From contig NZ_QANS01000003.1 of the NCBI RefSeq assembly GCF_003052265.1, positions 372,001-436,000 on the forward strand: DNA of 64,000 bases. The letters run 5' to 3'. Position numbers and translations under genes: made by a program. Of the stretch, positions 17,310 through 28,100 are shown one piece after another; position 1 is the stretch's first letter, and each line of letters begins with the position of its first letter. The stretch comes from Stenotrophobium rhamnosiphilum (GTDB lineage Bacteria; Pseudomonadota; Gammaproteobacteria; Nevskiales; Nevskiaceae). The notes under the pieces were generated by a model. It was not told the DNA's origin and did no database searches. It saw only the letters and a program-made list of their open reading frames with translations.

Positions 17310-17948
17310 ATGCCTATTGCAGTTGGTTTTGCCATAGTCGCCGCCATCTCGGCACTAGCCGCGATCATCGCGGATTGGAACGAGCGTCGTCATTTCACCT
17401 TCTACGTCCTCAAGCCGCTCACCACTATTTTCATCATTGGCATCGCAGCAACCGTGCCAGAAGGCAATGCGCGCGCGTTCATGTTGCTGGCCTTGGTGTT
17501 GTCCTTGATCGGCGATATTTGTTTGATGTTTGAAGGCAATGGTTGGTTTGTTGGGGGCCTCTCCAGTTTTCTGCTCGCGCACCTCGCGTTCATTCCTGCT
17601 TTGCTCTATGGCGTTGATTCACCAACCTTGCCGCTGTGGAGCGCGGGTATCGTGCTTTGGGGCTTGGGCTTCTTCATCTGGCTGTTGCCAAAGACGGGCC
17701 CACTCAAGCCAGCCGTGCTGGTCTACGGCACGATTCTGATGTCTTTGGCATTAGCCGCAATCGCGCGATGGAACGTAGCGCCGACAGAAGCAGCACGCCT
17801 CGCACTTGTTGGCGCAATCCTGTTTGTGATTTCAGATTCCGCACTATCCGTACGTAAATTCGTCGGCAGCTATCGCGGCGCGCAAGCGCTGATTCTCAGC
17901 ACGTACTGGTCAGCAATTGGATTGATGGCGTTTTCGCTAACGGTTTAA
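17310..17948 (+). CDS. YhhN/TMEM86-family membrane protein (lysoplasmalogenase-like)
   Basis: From the ATG preceded by AAGGAGAG, the protein has 212 residues with about eight membrane helices. Conserved polar positions include KPLTT in helix 2 and a GDICLMFEG motif, with a matching D near SDSALSVRKF; these are the YhhN-family pattern. Animal TMEM86 members hydrolyse lysoplasmalogens; bacterial function is less clear. The frame is open further upstream into the msrB coding region, but that extension is antisense to msrB and has no ribosome site, so the shorter start is used. Confidence 0.85.
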   Translation: MPIAVGFAIVAAISALAAIIADWNERRHFTFYVLKPLTTIFIIGIAATVPEGNARAFMLLALVLSLIGDICLMFEGNGWFVGGLSSFLLAHLAFIPALLYGVDSPTLPLWSAGIVLWGLGFFIWLLPKTGPLKPAVLVYGTILMSLALAAIARWNVAPTEAARLALVGAILFVISDSALSVRKFVGSYRGAQALILSTYWSAIGLMAFSLTV

Positions 17949-17965
17949 ATCCGCGCGATGGGCGC

Positions 17966-18193
17966 TCACGATTTTTTTGCGAGCGCCCATCGTGTGCCAA
18001 AGAAGCCTGCGATTCCAGCAATTGGAATCAGCAAGATCGTGATGCCCAACCCGACAAACCCGCAGGCGATAGCGGGCAGCGTGAATTCCTGATTGCATGT
18101 TGTGTTGGATACCGCATCCAAGTGGCCAACCGCCCACGCCAGCGTGAGATACGCGGCTAAGATTCCAACAACAATGCTGACAAGCGTTTTCAT
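17966..18193 (-). CDS. Small two-helix membrane protein of unknown function
   Basis: The product has 75 residues: helix about 3-22, a polar loop with two Cys (NTTCNQEF, AIACGF), and a second helix (about 43-66) ending in RWALAKKS. The hydrophobic pattern and charged tail make it a plausible real gene, though no family is recognised and no strong ribosome site is seen. It is convergent with the YhhN gene. Confidence 0.5.
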   Translation of the reverse strand: MKTLVSIVVGILAAYLTLAWAVGHLDAVSNTTCNQEFTLPAIACGFVGLGITILLIPIAGIAGFFGTRWALAKKS

Positions 18194-18330
18194 CGTGGCG
18201 CCTTAAAAGTGTTGCTTGAATTCAGGAACAACATCCCAGAGATCATGTATGCCATACGCGTAAGTCACCGGAATCCTTGATAGCGAGGCTTCCTCTGGAT
18301 GCAGGACTTTGTGTCGAATGCCAGGTCAGG

Positions 18331-19143
18331 CTAGGACTGTTTTGCGAGGCATTGCCATTTTGTGCGCAAAACATGCAGTGCGCTTTTAGACAGCATTGAG
18401 GAGGGCGCCTCAGCTATGTCAGATGTAGATTGGACTGATACAAAGCCCACTCTGCATTGATCCGAGCCTCCGTTAATTGAACACACTAAGGCTGGGGTTT
18501 CGGTCGTTTCTTCGTCGAAATCATTGCGATCCTGTGGTCGTTGGCCGCCGCAATAAAACCCGTTCAGCACTAGAGTTCGCGCAACATCGCTCATTAGGGC
18601 TGACTGCTGGATCAGCTTCCTATGTTTTTTTTCTAGTTGTGCCGCACCGTCGGAGGAGAACACAGGCCCAAAATCATCAGCAGGTATCGCTAGAGTCGAC
18701 GAATGAGCATCTTCAACGACTGCGGTTTCCAAGGTATCGTAAAGTTGTTCTACTGAATCGCTGTATTTGGTCCAAGACGAAACTTGAAGTGTCACGTTGA
18801 GAGTGGGGTATCCGGTCAAGCCCCCCGCCAATTTTCGCGTGCATCTCACATAGGGCATGTGAGTTGACATCCAAGGAATTTCTTTGAACCTTGAGTCGTA
18901 ACTACCCTTTTCGATTCCACAGCGAAAACCAATATCAACCAGTCGTCCTATCGCTAGCCGAACCGTTGCTCCCTCCAAGCGCAATGGTTTAAGCACATCT
19001 TGTGTGAACTTGTCGCTTATGACGTGTGTGTCAGCCCATTGCTTTAGCGGTGGGCTGTCGCGGTCAGTCGGAGCGGCAATCACGGCCGTGCTGAAAATGG
19101 AAAGAACGACAGCTGCTGCAGAATTTACTGAGATAGTTGCCAT
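18331..19143 (-). CDS. Secreted protein of unknown function, unrecognised
   Basis: From the start chosen here the product has 270 residues; the frame is open up to 19353, but this ATG has a GGA-type ribosome site and begins a signal peptide (MATISVNSAAAVVLSIFSTAVIAA, cleavage near residue 24). The mature part has no recognised domain. It contains several Cys residues (in GFRCG, YVRCT, FYCGG, LVCS, DQCR, WQCL) that could form disulfides, and an acidic loop DRNDFDEETTETP. Codon use and base composition look more AT-rich than the flanking genes, which suggests acquisition from elsewhere. Function unknown. Confidence 0.55.
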   Translation of the reverse strand: MATISVNSAAAVVLSIFSTAVIAAPTDRDSPPLKQWADTHVISDKFTQDVLKPLRLEGATVRLAIGRLVDIGFRCGIEKGSYDSRFKEIPWMSTHMPYVRCTRKLAGGLTGYPTLNVTLQVSSWTKYSDSVEQLYDTLETAVVEDAHSSTLAIPADDFGPVFSSDGAAQLEKKHRKLIQQSALMSDVARTLVLNGFYCGGQRPQDRNDFDEETTETPALVCSINGGSDQCRVGFVSVQSTSDIAEAPSSMLSKSALHVLRTKWQCLAKQS

Positions 19144-19412
19144 AAAAATTCCAAACAACAATTTTGATGGAACCCGGGATGTCGTATGACCTGCTCGCGT
19201 GCGCATGTAATTTGGAAATTGAATGCCCATGTTTATGCGAATCATGCCCTTATCTTGTTTGACAAAAGTTAACATGGAATCGAACAGGGCCGCAGCAGTC
19301 CACAACTGTGGGCGTGATTTACGGACTGATGTTGGAACCTCTGACAGAATCAACGCTCTGATCAGGTGCGAGCTGCATTACATAATAAAGCTGAAAAATA
19401 TTGCGAGGATTT

Positions 19413-21503
19413 ATGAATAAGATTTTGCTGGGTACTTGCAGTGCATTGCTTGTCGCGGCGTGCAGCACGCCTGCGCCGCAGCCTAATGAGGCCGTTGCAC
19501 GCATCCATGTGCCTGCGAGTAAACCTGCGCTGAGTTATGACAAGACGTACCCGCTGTCGGGCATTGAGATTGGCAATGCAGACAAAGCGGTTCGCTCGCA
19601 AGACGATTTGTATCGTGCTGTAAACGGTAAGTGGCTCAGCGAGACTGAAATCCCAGCTGATAAATCCAACTATGGCGCGTTTACCAAGTTGACCGACGAT
19701 GCCGAAGCGCAGCTGCGCGGCATTATCGAGACGGCGGCAGAAAAGACGGACAAAGCGCCGGGCACGGATGAGCAGAAGGTTGGCGATCTTTATGCCAGCT
19801 TCATGGATGAAAAAACCGCAGACATCAAAGGCGCGCGTCCGGTGCAGCCGGAGTTAAAGCGTATCGATGCGCTGAATAACAAAAAAGATATCGCAGCTTT
19901 GATGGCACATCTCCAGCGCATCGGCATCAACGTGCCGGTTCTGGGTGGTGTGCATCAGGACGCGAAGGATCCGACCAAATACATCATCGACTTTTATCAA
20001 GCCGGTCTTGGCTTGCCGGACCGTGATTACTATTTGCAGAACGATGCCAAGTTCAAAGACATTCGCGCCAAGTATCTTTCGCACATTGAAGATCTTTATC
20101 GCCTCGCAGGCATGCCTAATGGCAAAGCAGCCGCAAAGAAAATTCTGGCGCTGGAAACAGAGCTAGCCAAAGTGCAGTGGACCAAGGTTGAAGCGCGCGA
20201 TGCGGTGAAGGGTTACAACCCGTTCAACGTCGACAAGCTTGGAACCTTGGCGCCGAATTTTGCGTGGATGACTTTTGTGAAAGAAGTCGGCGCGGGCAGC
20301 CAGAAGCGCGTAGTCGTCAGTCAGCCGTCTTACATTAAAGGCTTCGGCAAGTTGATTGATAAGACTTCACTGGAAACATGGAAAACCTATTTCCGCTGGC
20401 GTGTGCTGAGTGATGCAGCGCCTTACTTGGATCAACACTTTGCGGCTGAGAGTTTTGAGTTCAACGGTGGCGTGCTCAATGGCATCAAAGAAGATCGCCC
20501 ACGTTGGAAGCGCGGTGTGGCGTTGGTAGAAGGCGCATTGGGTGAAAGCGTCGGCAAGATTTATGTCGCGCAATATTTCCCGCCAGAAGCCAAGCAGCGT
20601 ATGGATGGTTTGGTGAAGAACTTGATCGTTGCCTATAAAGAAGGCATCGATGGCTTGGAGTGGATGAGTCCGGAGACGCGCAAGGCTGCGCAGCAGAAGC
20701 TTGCCAAGTTCACGCCCAAGATTGGTTATCCAACTAAGTGGCGCGATTACTCCGCGCTGACGATCAAGCCGGATGATTTGCTTGGCAATGTTTATCGTTC
20801 AAACGAGTTCGACTATCAGCGAGACATCAACAAGCTCGGCCAACCGATTGATCGCGAGGAGTGGCATATGACGCCACAAACCGTGAATGCTTATTACAAC
20901 CCGGAGATGAACGAGATCGTGTTCCCTGCTGCAATTCTGCAGCCGCCTTTCTTTAATCTGAAAGCAGATGATGCGGTGAACTACGGCGGTATCGGCGCAG
21001 TGATTGGGCACGAAATCAGTCACGGCTTTGATGATCAAGGCAGTCAGTACGACGGTGACGGTGTACTGCGTGATTGGTGGACGGCCGATGATCGCAAGAA
21101 TTTTGAAGCGCGCACCAAAGCGCTGATCGAGCAATACAACCAGTACGAGCCGGTGAAGGGTTACAAGCTCAACGGCGAATTCACCATTGGCGAAAACATT
21201 GCCGATCTGGCCGGCATGACCATCGCTTACAAGGCCTACCAGCTCTCACTCAATGGCCAGCCCGCACCGGTGTTGGATGGCCTCACCGGTGATCAGCGCT
21301 TCTTCATGGGTTGGGCACAGGTCTGGCGCCGCAATTATCGCGAGGCCAATCTGGTGAGCCGCATCAAAACCGATCCCCATTCACCGAGCGAATATCGCGC
21401 TAATGGTGTCGTGATCAATTTGCCGGGCTACTACGAAGCTTTTGACGTGAAACCGGGCGACAAGATGTACAAGGCGCCGGAGCAGCGCATCAAGATATGG
21501 TAA
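19413..21503 (+). CDS. M13-family zinc metallopeptidase lipoprotein (PepO/neprilysin type)
   Basis: The product has 696 residues. The ATG is preceded by GCGAGG; an upstream in-frame TTG is less likely. A lipoprotein signal ends at about Cys17 (LVAACS). The N-terminal M13 domain begins with DDLYRAVNGKWL. The C-terminal catalytic domain holds the zinc motif HEISH at 533-537 (catalytic Glu534), the third ligand Glu594 in ENIADLAG with Asp598, and the substrate-binding NAYYNPEMNEIVFPA. It should cleave peptides in the periplasm or at the outer membrane. The gene stands alone, with its own terminator. Confidence 0.95.
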   Translation: MNKILLGTCSALLVAACSTPAPQPNEAVARIHVPASKPALSYDKTYPLSGIEIGNADKAVRSQDDLYRAVNGKWLSETEIPADKSNYGAFTKLTDDAEAQLRGIIETAAEKTDKAPGTDEQKVGDLYASFMDEKTADIKGARPVQPELKRIDALNNKKDIAALMAHLQRIGINVPVLGGVHQDAKDPTKYIIDFYQAGLGLPDRDYYLQNDAKFKDIRAKYLSHIEDLYRLAGMPNGKAAAKKILALETELAKVQWTKVEARDAVKGYNPFNVDKLGTLAPNFAWMTFVKEVGAGSQKRVVVSQPSYIKGFGKLIDKTSLETWKTYFRWRVLSDAAPYLDQHFAAESFEFNGGVLNGIKEDRPRWKRGVALVEGALGESVGKIYVAQYFPPEAKQRMDGLVKNLIVAYKEGIDGLEWMSPETRKAAQQKLAKFTPKIGYPTKWRDYSALTIKPDDLLGNVYRSNEFDYQRDINKLGQPIDREEWHMTPQTVNAYYNPEMNEIVFPAAILQPPFFNLKADDAVNYGGIGAVIGHEISHGFDDQGSQYDGDGVLRDWWTADDRKNFEARTKALIEQYNQYEPVKGYKLNGEFTIGENIADLAGMTIAYKAYQLSLNGQPAPVLDGLTGDQRFFMGWAQVWRRNYREANLVSRIKTDPHSPSEYRANGVVINLPGYYEAFDVKPGDKMYKAPEQRIKIW

Positions 21504-21533
21504 GACCGTAGAGAGCGAAATAGATGGAATAGA

Positions 21534-21562
21534 GGCGATGGAGCGTGCTCCATCGCCTTTTT
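21534..21562 (+). terminator. Rho-independent terminator after the M13 peptidase gene
   Basis: Stem GGCGATGGAG / CTCCATCGCC with a CGTG loop is followed by five T. It lies about 30 bases after the stop codon. Confidence 0.92.
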
Positions 21563-21664
21563 CATGTGCTGGGTTCTTTTAACGACGGTCGCGGGCATCA
21601 CTCCGCAGAAAGGGCCTGCTAGTATTCACTAACGATTTTTCGCACAACCTTAGAGTGATTGCCG

Positions 21665-22153
21665 ATGCGCCTTTCAAACGGATACCAGTTACAGCAGGGT
21701 TACGCCAAACGTATAGGCCTTATTGTGTTGGCGCTCGTCATCATTCTGCCGGTGCTCTACATCTGGGCCATGTTGAGCTGGAGCTATTCCACCGGCGAGC
21801 GCGCGGGCTGGCTGCAAAAGCTTTCGCACAAGGGCGTGATCTGCAAAACCGATGAAGGCGAGTTGTCGCTCATCGCAGTGCCTGGCGCGGCACCAGAAAA
21901 ATTCCTGTTCACGGTTCGTGATCCGGAAGTCGCCAAGAAGATTCAAGAACTGATGGGACATCGCGTGTCGCTGCACTATGAACAGAAAGTGGGCCTGCCG
22001 ACTTCCTGCTTTGGCGACACCAGTTATTTTGTGACCGGCATTGAAGAAGTGAGCGAAGCGACCATGCCGTCGTGGACGGCTACACCGGTTCCGCCTGCGG
22101 CAACGCCTGCTCCAACTCCCGCACCAGCTCCTGCGCCTGCTGCCCCGCAGTAA
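21665..22153 (+). CDS. Single-pass membrane protein, conserved hypothetical
   Basis: The product has 162 residues from the ATG; a TTG 6 bases upstream is also possible. One membrane helix (about 17-37) is followed by a small soluble domain (about 45-135) with two Cys (VICKTDEGE and TSCFGDTSYFVTGIE) and a Pro/Ala-rich low-complexity tail (PTPAPAPAPAAPQ). The soluble domain contains KKIQELMGHRVSLHYEQ. I recognise no function. The Cys pair could form a disulfide if the domain is periplasmic. It lies about 40 bases upstream of the metal-efflux genes on the same strand, but nothing in it suggests metal binding. Confidence 0.65.
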   Translation: MRLSNGYQLQQGYAKRIGLIVLALVIILPVLYIWAMLSWSYSTGERAGWLQKLSHKGVICKTDEGELSLIAVPGAAPEKFLFTVRDPEVAKKIQELMGHRVSLHYEQKVGLPTSCFGDTSYFVTGIEEVSEATMPSWTATPVPPAATPAPTPAPAPAPAAPQ

Positions 22154-22193
22154 GGCTGCGGAACTAAAATTTAAGGCCTATAGTCGAAGCCTC

Positions 22194-22586
22194 ATGCGCC
22201 GATTCCGTCTACTACTGAGCTTGCTACTAGGGTTGTCATTAATGACCCAGAGCATGTTCGTGGCTGCGGCATTGGCAAGTAGCCCGATGGAAGCGCCTGC
22301 TAAAACTTCGTCCATGAAGATGGAAATGGCCGCAGACGCGCCCTGCATGGACATGATGGATATGGGCGATCAAGACCAGCCCAGCAAATGTCCGTCGAAG
22401 TGCTGCGATGGCAAAGCCTGCCCCGATATGTCGCGCTGTGCACATGCACAACCAGCATTGGCCGCAGTCGTTGTGCCGATGATTCATTCCTCGATTGAAC
22501 ACAATGCGCCAGCAGTTCAGGCGCCCATTGCGGCTGTACGCCCGCCGACCTCACTCCTGAGGCCACCGATCTCATTCCACAGCTAA
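22194..22586 (+). CDS. Periplasmic Met/Cys-rich protein leading the cus operon
   Basis: The product has 130 residues. A signal peptide (about 1-28) is followed by a segment rich in Met, Cys and His: MKMEMAADAPCMDMMDMGDQ, then SKCPSKCCDGKACPDMSRC. These clusters are typical of copper- or silver-binding periplasmic proteins and of the leader genes of copper-efflux operons. The C-terminal third is Pro-rich with no motif. It is 50 bases upstream of the cusC-like gene and almost certainly in the same transcript. It could chaperone Cu(I)/Ag(I) to the pump or sense metal; no CusF beta-barrel signature is visible. Confidence 0.7.
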   Translation: MRRFRLLLSLLLGLSLMTQSMFVAAALASSPMEAPAKTSSMKMEMAADAPCMDMMDMGDQDQPSKCPSKCCDGKACPDMSRCAHAQPALAAVVVPMIHSSIEHNAPAVQAPIAAVRPPTSLLRPPISFHS

Positions 22587-22636
22587 ACCCGTAGCGGCGC
22601 TCGTGCGTCGTTGGTGTTTCCTGTGGAGATGGATCA

Positions 22637-23935
22637 ATGCTTTCAAATACTCGTCGCGCGCTTGCGCGAAAAATGTCCCCGTTGGGATTTGTCACGCTGT
22701 TCGTGGTCGGCGCTGTGCAAGCGCAGATACATGAGCAATCTTCTGCTGATCTGGCATCGCCTGCGTTAACGCTGGCGCAAGTGCAGCGTCTGGCAATTAA
22801 TGATCAGCCGCAGCTCGCAGCGCAGGCGGCCGAAGTGCGTGCGTTTGATGCGCGCGCTGTTTCGGCAAGTCAGTTGCCCGATCCGCAGTTAATGGCGGGT
22901 GTGCAAGATCTGCCGGTCAATCGCGAGGACGCCTACAGTCTGCGTCGCGATGATTTCACGATGATTGGTGTCGGCATCACGCAAGAATTTCCGCGTGCCG
23001 CCAAGCGCGAATTGCGTGGGGAAAAGCAGCGTCTGATGGCGCGTGGCGCAGAAGATCAACTGCAAGAGCTTCAGCGACGTATCCAGCGTGAATCCGGTCT
23101 GGCTTATTTGGATCTGTATTTTCCAGAGCAGGCGCAGCGCTTGGTGAGCGCGATGTTGATCGAGGCTGAGCGCAGTCAGAAAGCCGCCGAGATCGCTTAT
23201 CGCGCTGGCAAGAATGAGCAGGCCGACGTGTTGGCTGCGGATGTTTCTTTGTCACTGCTACTCGACAAGCAAGCCGAGTATCAGCAGATGGCCGGCCATG
23301 CGCGTGAAGATCTGATGCGCTGGATTGGCGCCGCCGCCAATCGACCCGTCGGTTCAATGATGCCGATGCTCGCAGAGCCGCAGCCCTTGGCTAATGTGCT
23401 GTCCACATTGCCTCAGCATCCGGCGCTGCGCATGTTTGAGCGCAGTCGTGATGTCGCACAAAACGAAATCGCGCAAGCCAAGCAAGCTTATAAACCGGAC
23501 TGGCGTATGGAGCTTGGCTATGGGCATCGCATTGACTATGCCGATCTTGTCACGCTCAGAGTCGGCATTGACCTTCCGGTCTTCACCGCTAATCGACAAG
23601 ACAGCGATGCCGCCGCCGCACGTGCCGATGCTGAGCAAGCAGACGCACGACGTGAAGACGCGTTGCGTGATTTCACCGCGCAGGCCTCCGTCGCTCATCA
23701 CGATTGGGAACGCGTGAATGAGCGCGTAAAAAACTTCGACGACAAGGTGCTGCCGCAAGCGCGTGCCCGTGTTGATGCCGCCTTGATTTCCTACAGCGCA
23801 GGTCGCGGCACGCTCGCCTCGCTGCTCGATGCGCGTCGCAGCTTGCTGGATGTGCAACTGCAACGCCTCACTCTCGCCGTTGATGCTCTGCGCAATCGAT
23901 TGGCCCTCGACTATTTCATTGGAGATGCGTCATGA
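22637..23935 (+). CDS. cusC: TolC-family outer membrane channel of the Cus-type system
   Basis: The product has 432 residues with a signal peptide ending near AVQAQ (about residue 31) and no lipobox. It has the two-fold TolC repeat of long helices (for example LREAQRQ-like heptads) and the pattern SQLPDPQLMAGVQDLPVN common in CzcC/CusC-like proteins of heavy-metal RND systems. It would form the outer-membrane exit duct. The stop overlaps the next start by four bases (ATGA). Metal specificity is inferred from the downstream pump, not from this protein. Confidence 0.85.
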   Translation: MLSNTRRALARKMSPLGFVTLFVVGAVQAQIHEQSSADLASPALTLAQVQRLAINDQPQLAAQAAEVRAFDARAVSASQLPDPQLMAGVQDLPVNREDAYSLRRDDFTMIGVGITQEFPRAAKRELRGEKQRLMARGAEDQLQELQRRIQRESGLAYLDLYFPEQAQRLVSAMLIEAERSQKAAEIAYRAGKNEQADVLAADVSLSLLLDKQAEYQQMAGHAREDLMRWIGAAANRPVGSMMPMLAEPQPLANVLSTLPQHPALRMFERSRDVAQNEIAQAKQAYKPDWRMELGYGHRIDYADLVTLRVGIDLPVFTANRQDSDAAAARADAEQADARREDALRDFTAQASVAHHDWERVNERVKNFDDKVLPQARARVDAALISYSAGRGTLASLLDARRSLLDVQLQRLTLAVDALRNRLALDYFIGDAS

Positions 23936-25197
23936 AACGCAGCACATTCATTCTTTCAACGCTGGCCATCTCTGTGATTGCCGGACAAGCTTGGTGGATT
24001 GCGAGTCATCACTCATCCGCCGCCCCGAGTTCTGCGGATAACAAGATAGCGGCCGCAAAACCTGTAGAACGAAAACCGCTTTATTGGTACGACCCAATGA
24101 AGCCAGACGCGCACTTCGACAAGCCCGGCCCGTCACCCTTCATGGATATGGAGTTGGTGCCGATGTACGCCGATGAAAGTGCAGAGGCAGATCCTGTCTC
24201 GGCATCGACTGGCGGCACCGTCAAGATTGATCCGCAGATGGTGCAGAACTTTGGCTTACGCACTGCGAAAGTGACACGTGGCTCCTCGAATACAGGAATT
24301 CACGCAACAGGTTCTGTGCAGATTGATGAGAGTCGGATCGTCGTTATTGAATCTCGCACGGCGGGTTGGGTCGAGCAGCTCAACGTCAATGCAGTGGGCG
24401 ATACGATCAAGCGCGGACAAAGTGTTGCGGGTGTGTACTCGCCCGATCTCTATGCAGCGCAGCAGGAACTCGCATTGGCAACGCGTTCTCAGGATGAACG
24501 TCTAGTTGATGCCGCACGTCAGCGCTTATCGCTACAAGGACTTTCTACGGCTCAAGTTTCTGCCGTGCTTAAGAGCGGGCAAGCACAACGTCGTGCATTA
24601 ATCGCCGCGCCACTAAATGGTGTGGTGACAGAGCTCAATGTGCGTGAAGGCCAGCAGGTTACGCCGGGGATGCCGCTGATGCGCGTGGCGGATTTGTCCA
24701 AAGTCTGGATCGTCGTTGAAGTGCCGGAATCAATCAGCGCATCTTTAAGCATTGGGCAAGTCGTAGAAGCGCGAGTGAGTGCGCTGCCGGGTGAAGCTCT
24801 CAAGGGCAAGGTTGATTACGTTTACCCCAGTCTTGATGCACAGGCACGCACCGTTCGCGCACGCATGATTTTTGATAATCCGAAGTTGATGCTCAAGCCT
24901 GGCATGTATGCGGATGTGGCGCTGGCTGGTAATTCTGCGCAGAAAGATGGTTTATCAGTGCCTAGCGAAGCTGTGATCCGCACAGGTGAGCGCAATGTTG
25001 TGATCTTGGCCTTGGGCCAAGGCAAGTTCCGTCCTGCTGTTGTGCAAGTCGGTGAAGAGCGCAATGGCAGTAGCGAGATTTTGTCTGGCATTGAAGAAGG
25101 CGAAACCGTTGTTGTGTCGGGCCAGTTCCTGATCGATTCCGAAGCGAGCCTTCGCGGTACGTTGGCGCGCATGCAAGATGCAGAGCACAAGCCATGA
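23932..25197 (+). CDS. cusB: Periplasmic adaptor of the Cus-type efflux system with heavy-metal-binding domain
   Basis: The product has 421 residues. It has an N-terminal membrane anchor (about 5-24), a short heavy-metal-binding segment (about 50-82, [12 protein letters not shown] then [13 protein letters not shown]), then barrel-sandwich (lipoyl-like), alpha-hairpin and beta-barrel domains of the RND adaptor family. The Met-rich segment is the sort that hands Cu(I) or Ag(I) to the pump, as in CusB. It overlaps cusC and cusA by four bases each, so the three are translationally coupled. Confidence 0.88.
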   Translation: MKRSTFILSTLAISVIAGQAWWIASHHSSAAPSSADNKIAAAKPVERKPLYWYDPMKPDAHFDKPGPSPFMDMELVPMYADESAEADPVSASTGGTVKIDPQMVQNFGLRTAKVTRGSSNTGIHATGSVQIDESRIVVIESRTAGWVEQLNVNAVGDTIKRGQSVAGVYSPDLYAAQQELALATRSQDERLVDAARQRLSLQGLSTAQVSAVLKSGQAQRRALIAAPLNGVVTELNVREGQQVTPGMPLMRVADLSKVWIVVEVPESISASLSIGQVVEARVSALPGEALKGKVDYVYPSLDAQARTVRARMIFDNPKLMLKPGMYADVALAGNSAQKDGLSVPSEAVIRTGERNVVILALGQGKFRPAVVQVGEERNGSSEILSGIEEGETVVVSGQFLIDSEASLRGTLARMQDAEHKP

Positions 25198-28100
25198 TCG
25201 CGCGTCTGATTCATTGGTCGGTTCACAACCGCTTTCTGGTTTTGATGGCGACAGCGTTGATTGTCGCCATTGGCATTTACTCGGCAAAGACCACACCGCT
25301 GGATGCCATTCCGGATTTGTCCGACGTGCAGGTCATCATCAAAACCACTTATCCGGGCCAAGCGCCGCAAGTGGTGGAAGATCAAGTGACGTATCCACTG
25401 ACGACGACCATGTTGTCTGTGCCCGGAGCTAAGAACGTTCGTGGCTATTCGTTCTTTGGTGATAGCTATGTCTACGTTCTGTTTGAAGACGGCACCGATT
25501 TGTATTGGGCGCGCTCGCGTGTGCTCGAATATTTGTCGCAGGTCCAAGGACGTTTGCCACCCACTGCAAAAGCCGAGTTGGGTCCAGATGCAACAGGCGT
25601 TGGTTGGATTTACGAGTACGCACTTGTTGATCGAACAGGACAACATGACATCGGACAGTTGCGTGCTTTGCAGGATTGGTTTCTGCGCTATGAGCTGAAG
25701 GCCGTTCCGAATGTAGCCGAAGTCGCCACGCTCGGTGGCTTCAATCAGCAGTATCAAATTGTGCTGCGTCCTGATCGCTTGCGTGCTTACAGCATCACGC
25801 AGGATCGTGTGGTTGATGCGATCCAGAAAGCTAATAGCGAAGCGGGCGGATCAGTGCTTGATCTTGGCGAAGCCGAATACATGGTGCGTGCGCGTGGCTA
25901 TCTGAAGAGCATTGATGACTTCAATGCAATTCCTGTAGGCCTCGGCAGTAACGGCACGCCGATCTTGTTGCAGGATATTGCGTGGGTGCAGAAGGGCCCG
26001 GAAATTCGTCGCGGTATCGCGGAGCTTGACGGTCAAGGCGAAGTAGTTGGCGGCATCATCGTCATGCGCTCCGGCAAGAACGCGATGGAAACCATCACCG
26101 CCGTTAAAGCCAAACTCGAAACCCTGAAGAAAGGTTTGCCCAAAGGCGTAGAGATTGTGCCGACTTATGATCGCTCGGCTTTGATTCAGCGCGCGGTCGA
26201 CAATCTTCAACAAAAACTGATTGAAGAGTTCATTGTCGTTGCGGTCGTCTGCGTTTTGTTTTTGTTCCATCTGCGTTCCGCGCTGGTGGCTATCATCACC
26301 TTGCCTATCGGCATTCTGGTGGCTTTCAGCGTGATGCGTTGGCAAGGTATCAACGCCAACATCATGTCGCTGGGCGGTATTGCGATTGCGATTGGCGCAA
26401 TGGTCGATGCGGCGGTGGTGATGATTGAGAACGCGCACAAACATTTGGAAGAGTGGAGACACAAGAATCCGGGCTTGTCGCCGAATACGCAGCAGCAAGT
26501 AAACCTGATGGCGTCCGCAGCGGCAGAAGTCGGTCCAGCGCTGTTCTTCTCCTTGATGATCATCACGCTGTCGTTTGTGCCGGTGTTCACGCTAGAGGCG
26601 CAAGAAGGCCGTTTGTTCGCGCCACTCGCCTTCACCAAAACTTATGCGATGGCGGCAGCGGCAGCTTTGTCGATCACATTGATTCCGGTGCTGATGGTGT
26701 ATTTCATCCGCGGCAAGATCGCAGATGAAACTGCCAACCCGATCAATCGCGCGCTGATTGCGGGCTATAAGCCGATCATTCATTGGGCACTGGATCGTCC
26801 CAAGCTGGTGATCGCAATCGCTACAGTGTTATTGCTGATTACTGCATGGCCCGCATCACGACTCGGAAGTGAATTTATGCCGCCGCTGGAAGAGGGCGAT
26901 GTCTTGTATATGCCGACAGCACTGCCCGGTTTGTCTTCCGGCAAGGCCGCAGAAATTTTGCAGCAGACTGACAGGATTCTGAAAACCTTTCCGGAAGTCG
27001 AGCGCGTGTTCGGCAAGATGGGTCGTGCAGAATCCGCAACAGATCCCGCGCCGCTAGAAATGATGGAAACCACCATCATGCTGAAGCCACACGATCAGTG
27101 GCGTGCAGGCATGACGCAGAAGAAGCTCATCGCAGAAATGGACGCGGCACTGAAAATTCCCGGCATGGGCAATGTCTGGGTGCAGCCGATCCGTAATCGT
27201 ATCGACATGCTCGCCACAGGTATCAAGTCGCCGGTCGGCATCAAGATCGCTGGGCCTGATTTGAAAGTGATCGAGAAGATTGGTGAAGAGATTGAAGCTG
27301 TCGTCAAAAAAGTGCCGGGAACTTCATCGGCATTTTCTGAGCGTGTCTCAGGCGGGCGTTACATCGAAGTGCGGCCTGATCGCATTGCTGCTGCGCGTTA
27401 TGGCCTGAGTATCGATGACATCCAGCGCATCGTCTCGCTCGCCATTGGTGGTCAGAACGTTGGCGAGACGATTGAAGGTCTACAGCGCTTTCCAATCAAC
27501 GTTCGATATCCACGCGAGATGCGTGATTCGATTACGTCACTGCGTGAGTTGCCGATTGTTACGAGCAGCGGCGCGGTGGTGACGCTCGGCAGTATTTCCG
27601 AAGTTGTCGTCACCGATGGCCCGCCGATGATCAAGAGCGAGAACGCGCGCCCCAATGGCTGGATCTACGTCGATATCAATGATCGTGATCTTGGCTCGTA
27701 TGTGCACGATGCCCAGAAGGCCGTCGCCGAGCAGGTCAGCTTGCCAGCCGGTTACTCCGTTGCATGGTCCGGACAGTTCGAATATCTGGAGCGCGCCAGC
27801 AAGCGTCTGCAACTCGTGGTGCCCTTCACGCTCGCGATTATTTTTGTGTTGCTGTTTCTGATCTTCCGCAATGTCGGCGAGGCGGCACTGATTATGTTGA
27901 CTCTGCCGTTCGCACTCATCGGTGGATTCTGGCTGATCTATTTATTGGGTCATCACTTGTCGATTGCATCAGGCGTCGGCTTCATCGCGCTTGCCGGTGT
28001 GGCTGCGGAGTTTGGCGTGGTGATGCTGATCTATCTTGATCAGGCCGTGAAGCGCTTGGAGCGCGAAGGCCAGCTCAGTACGCGAGACGCTTTGAAGGCC

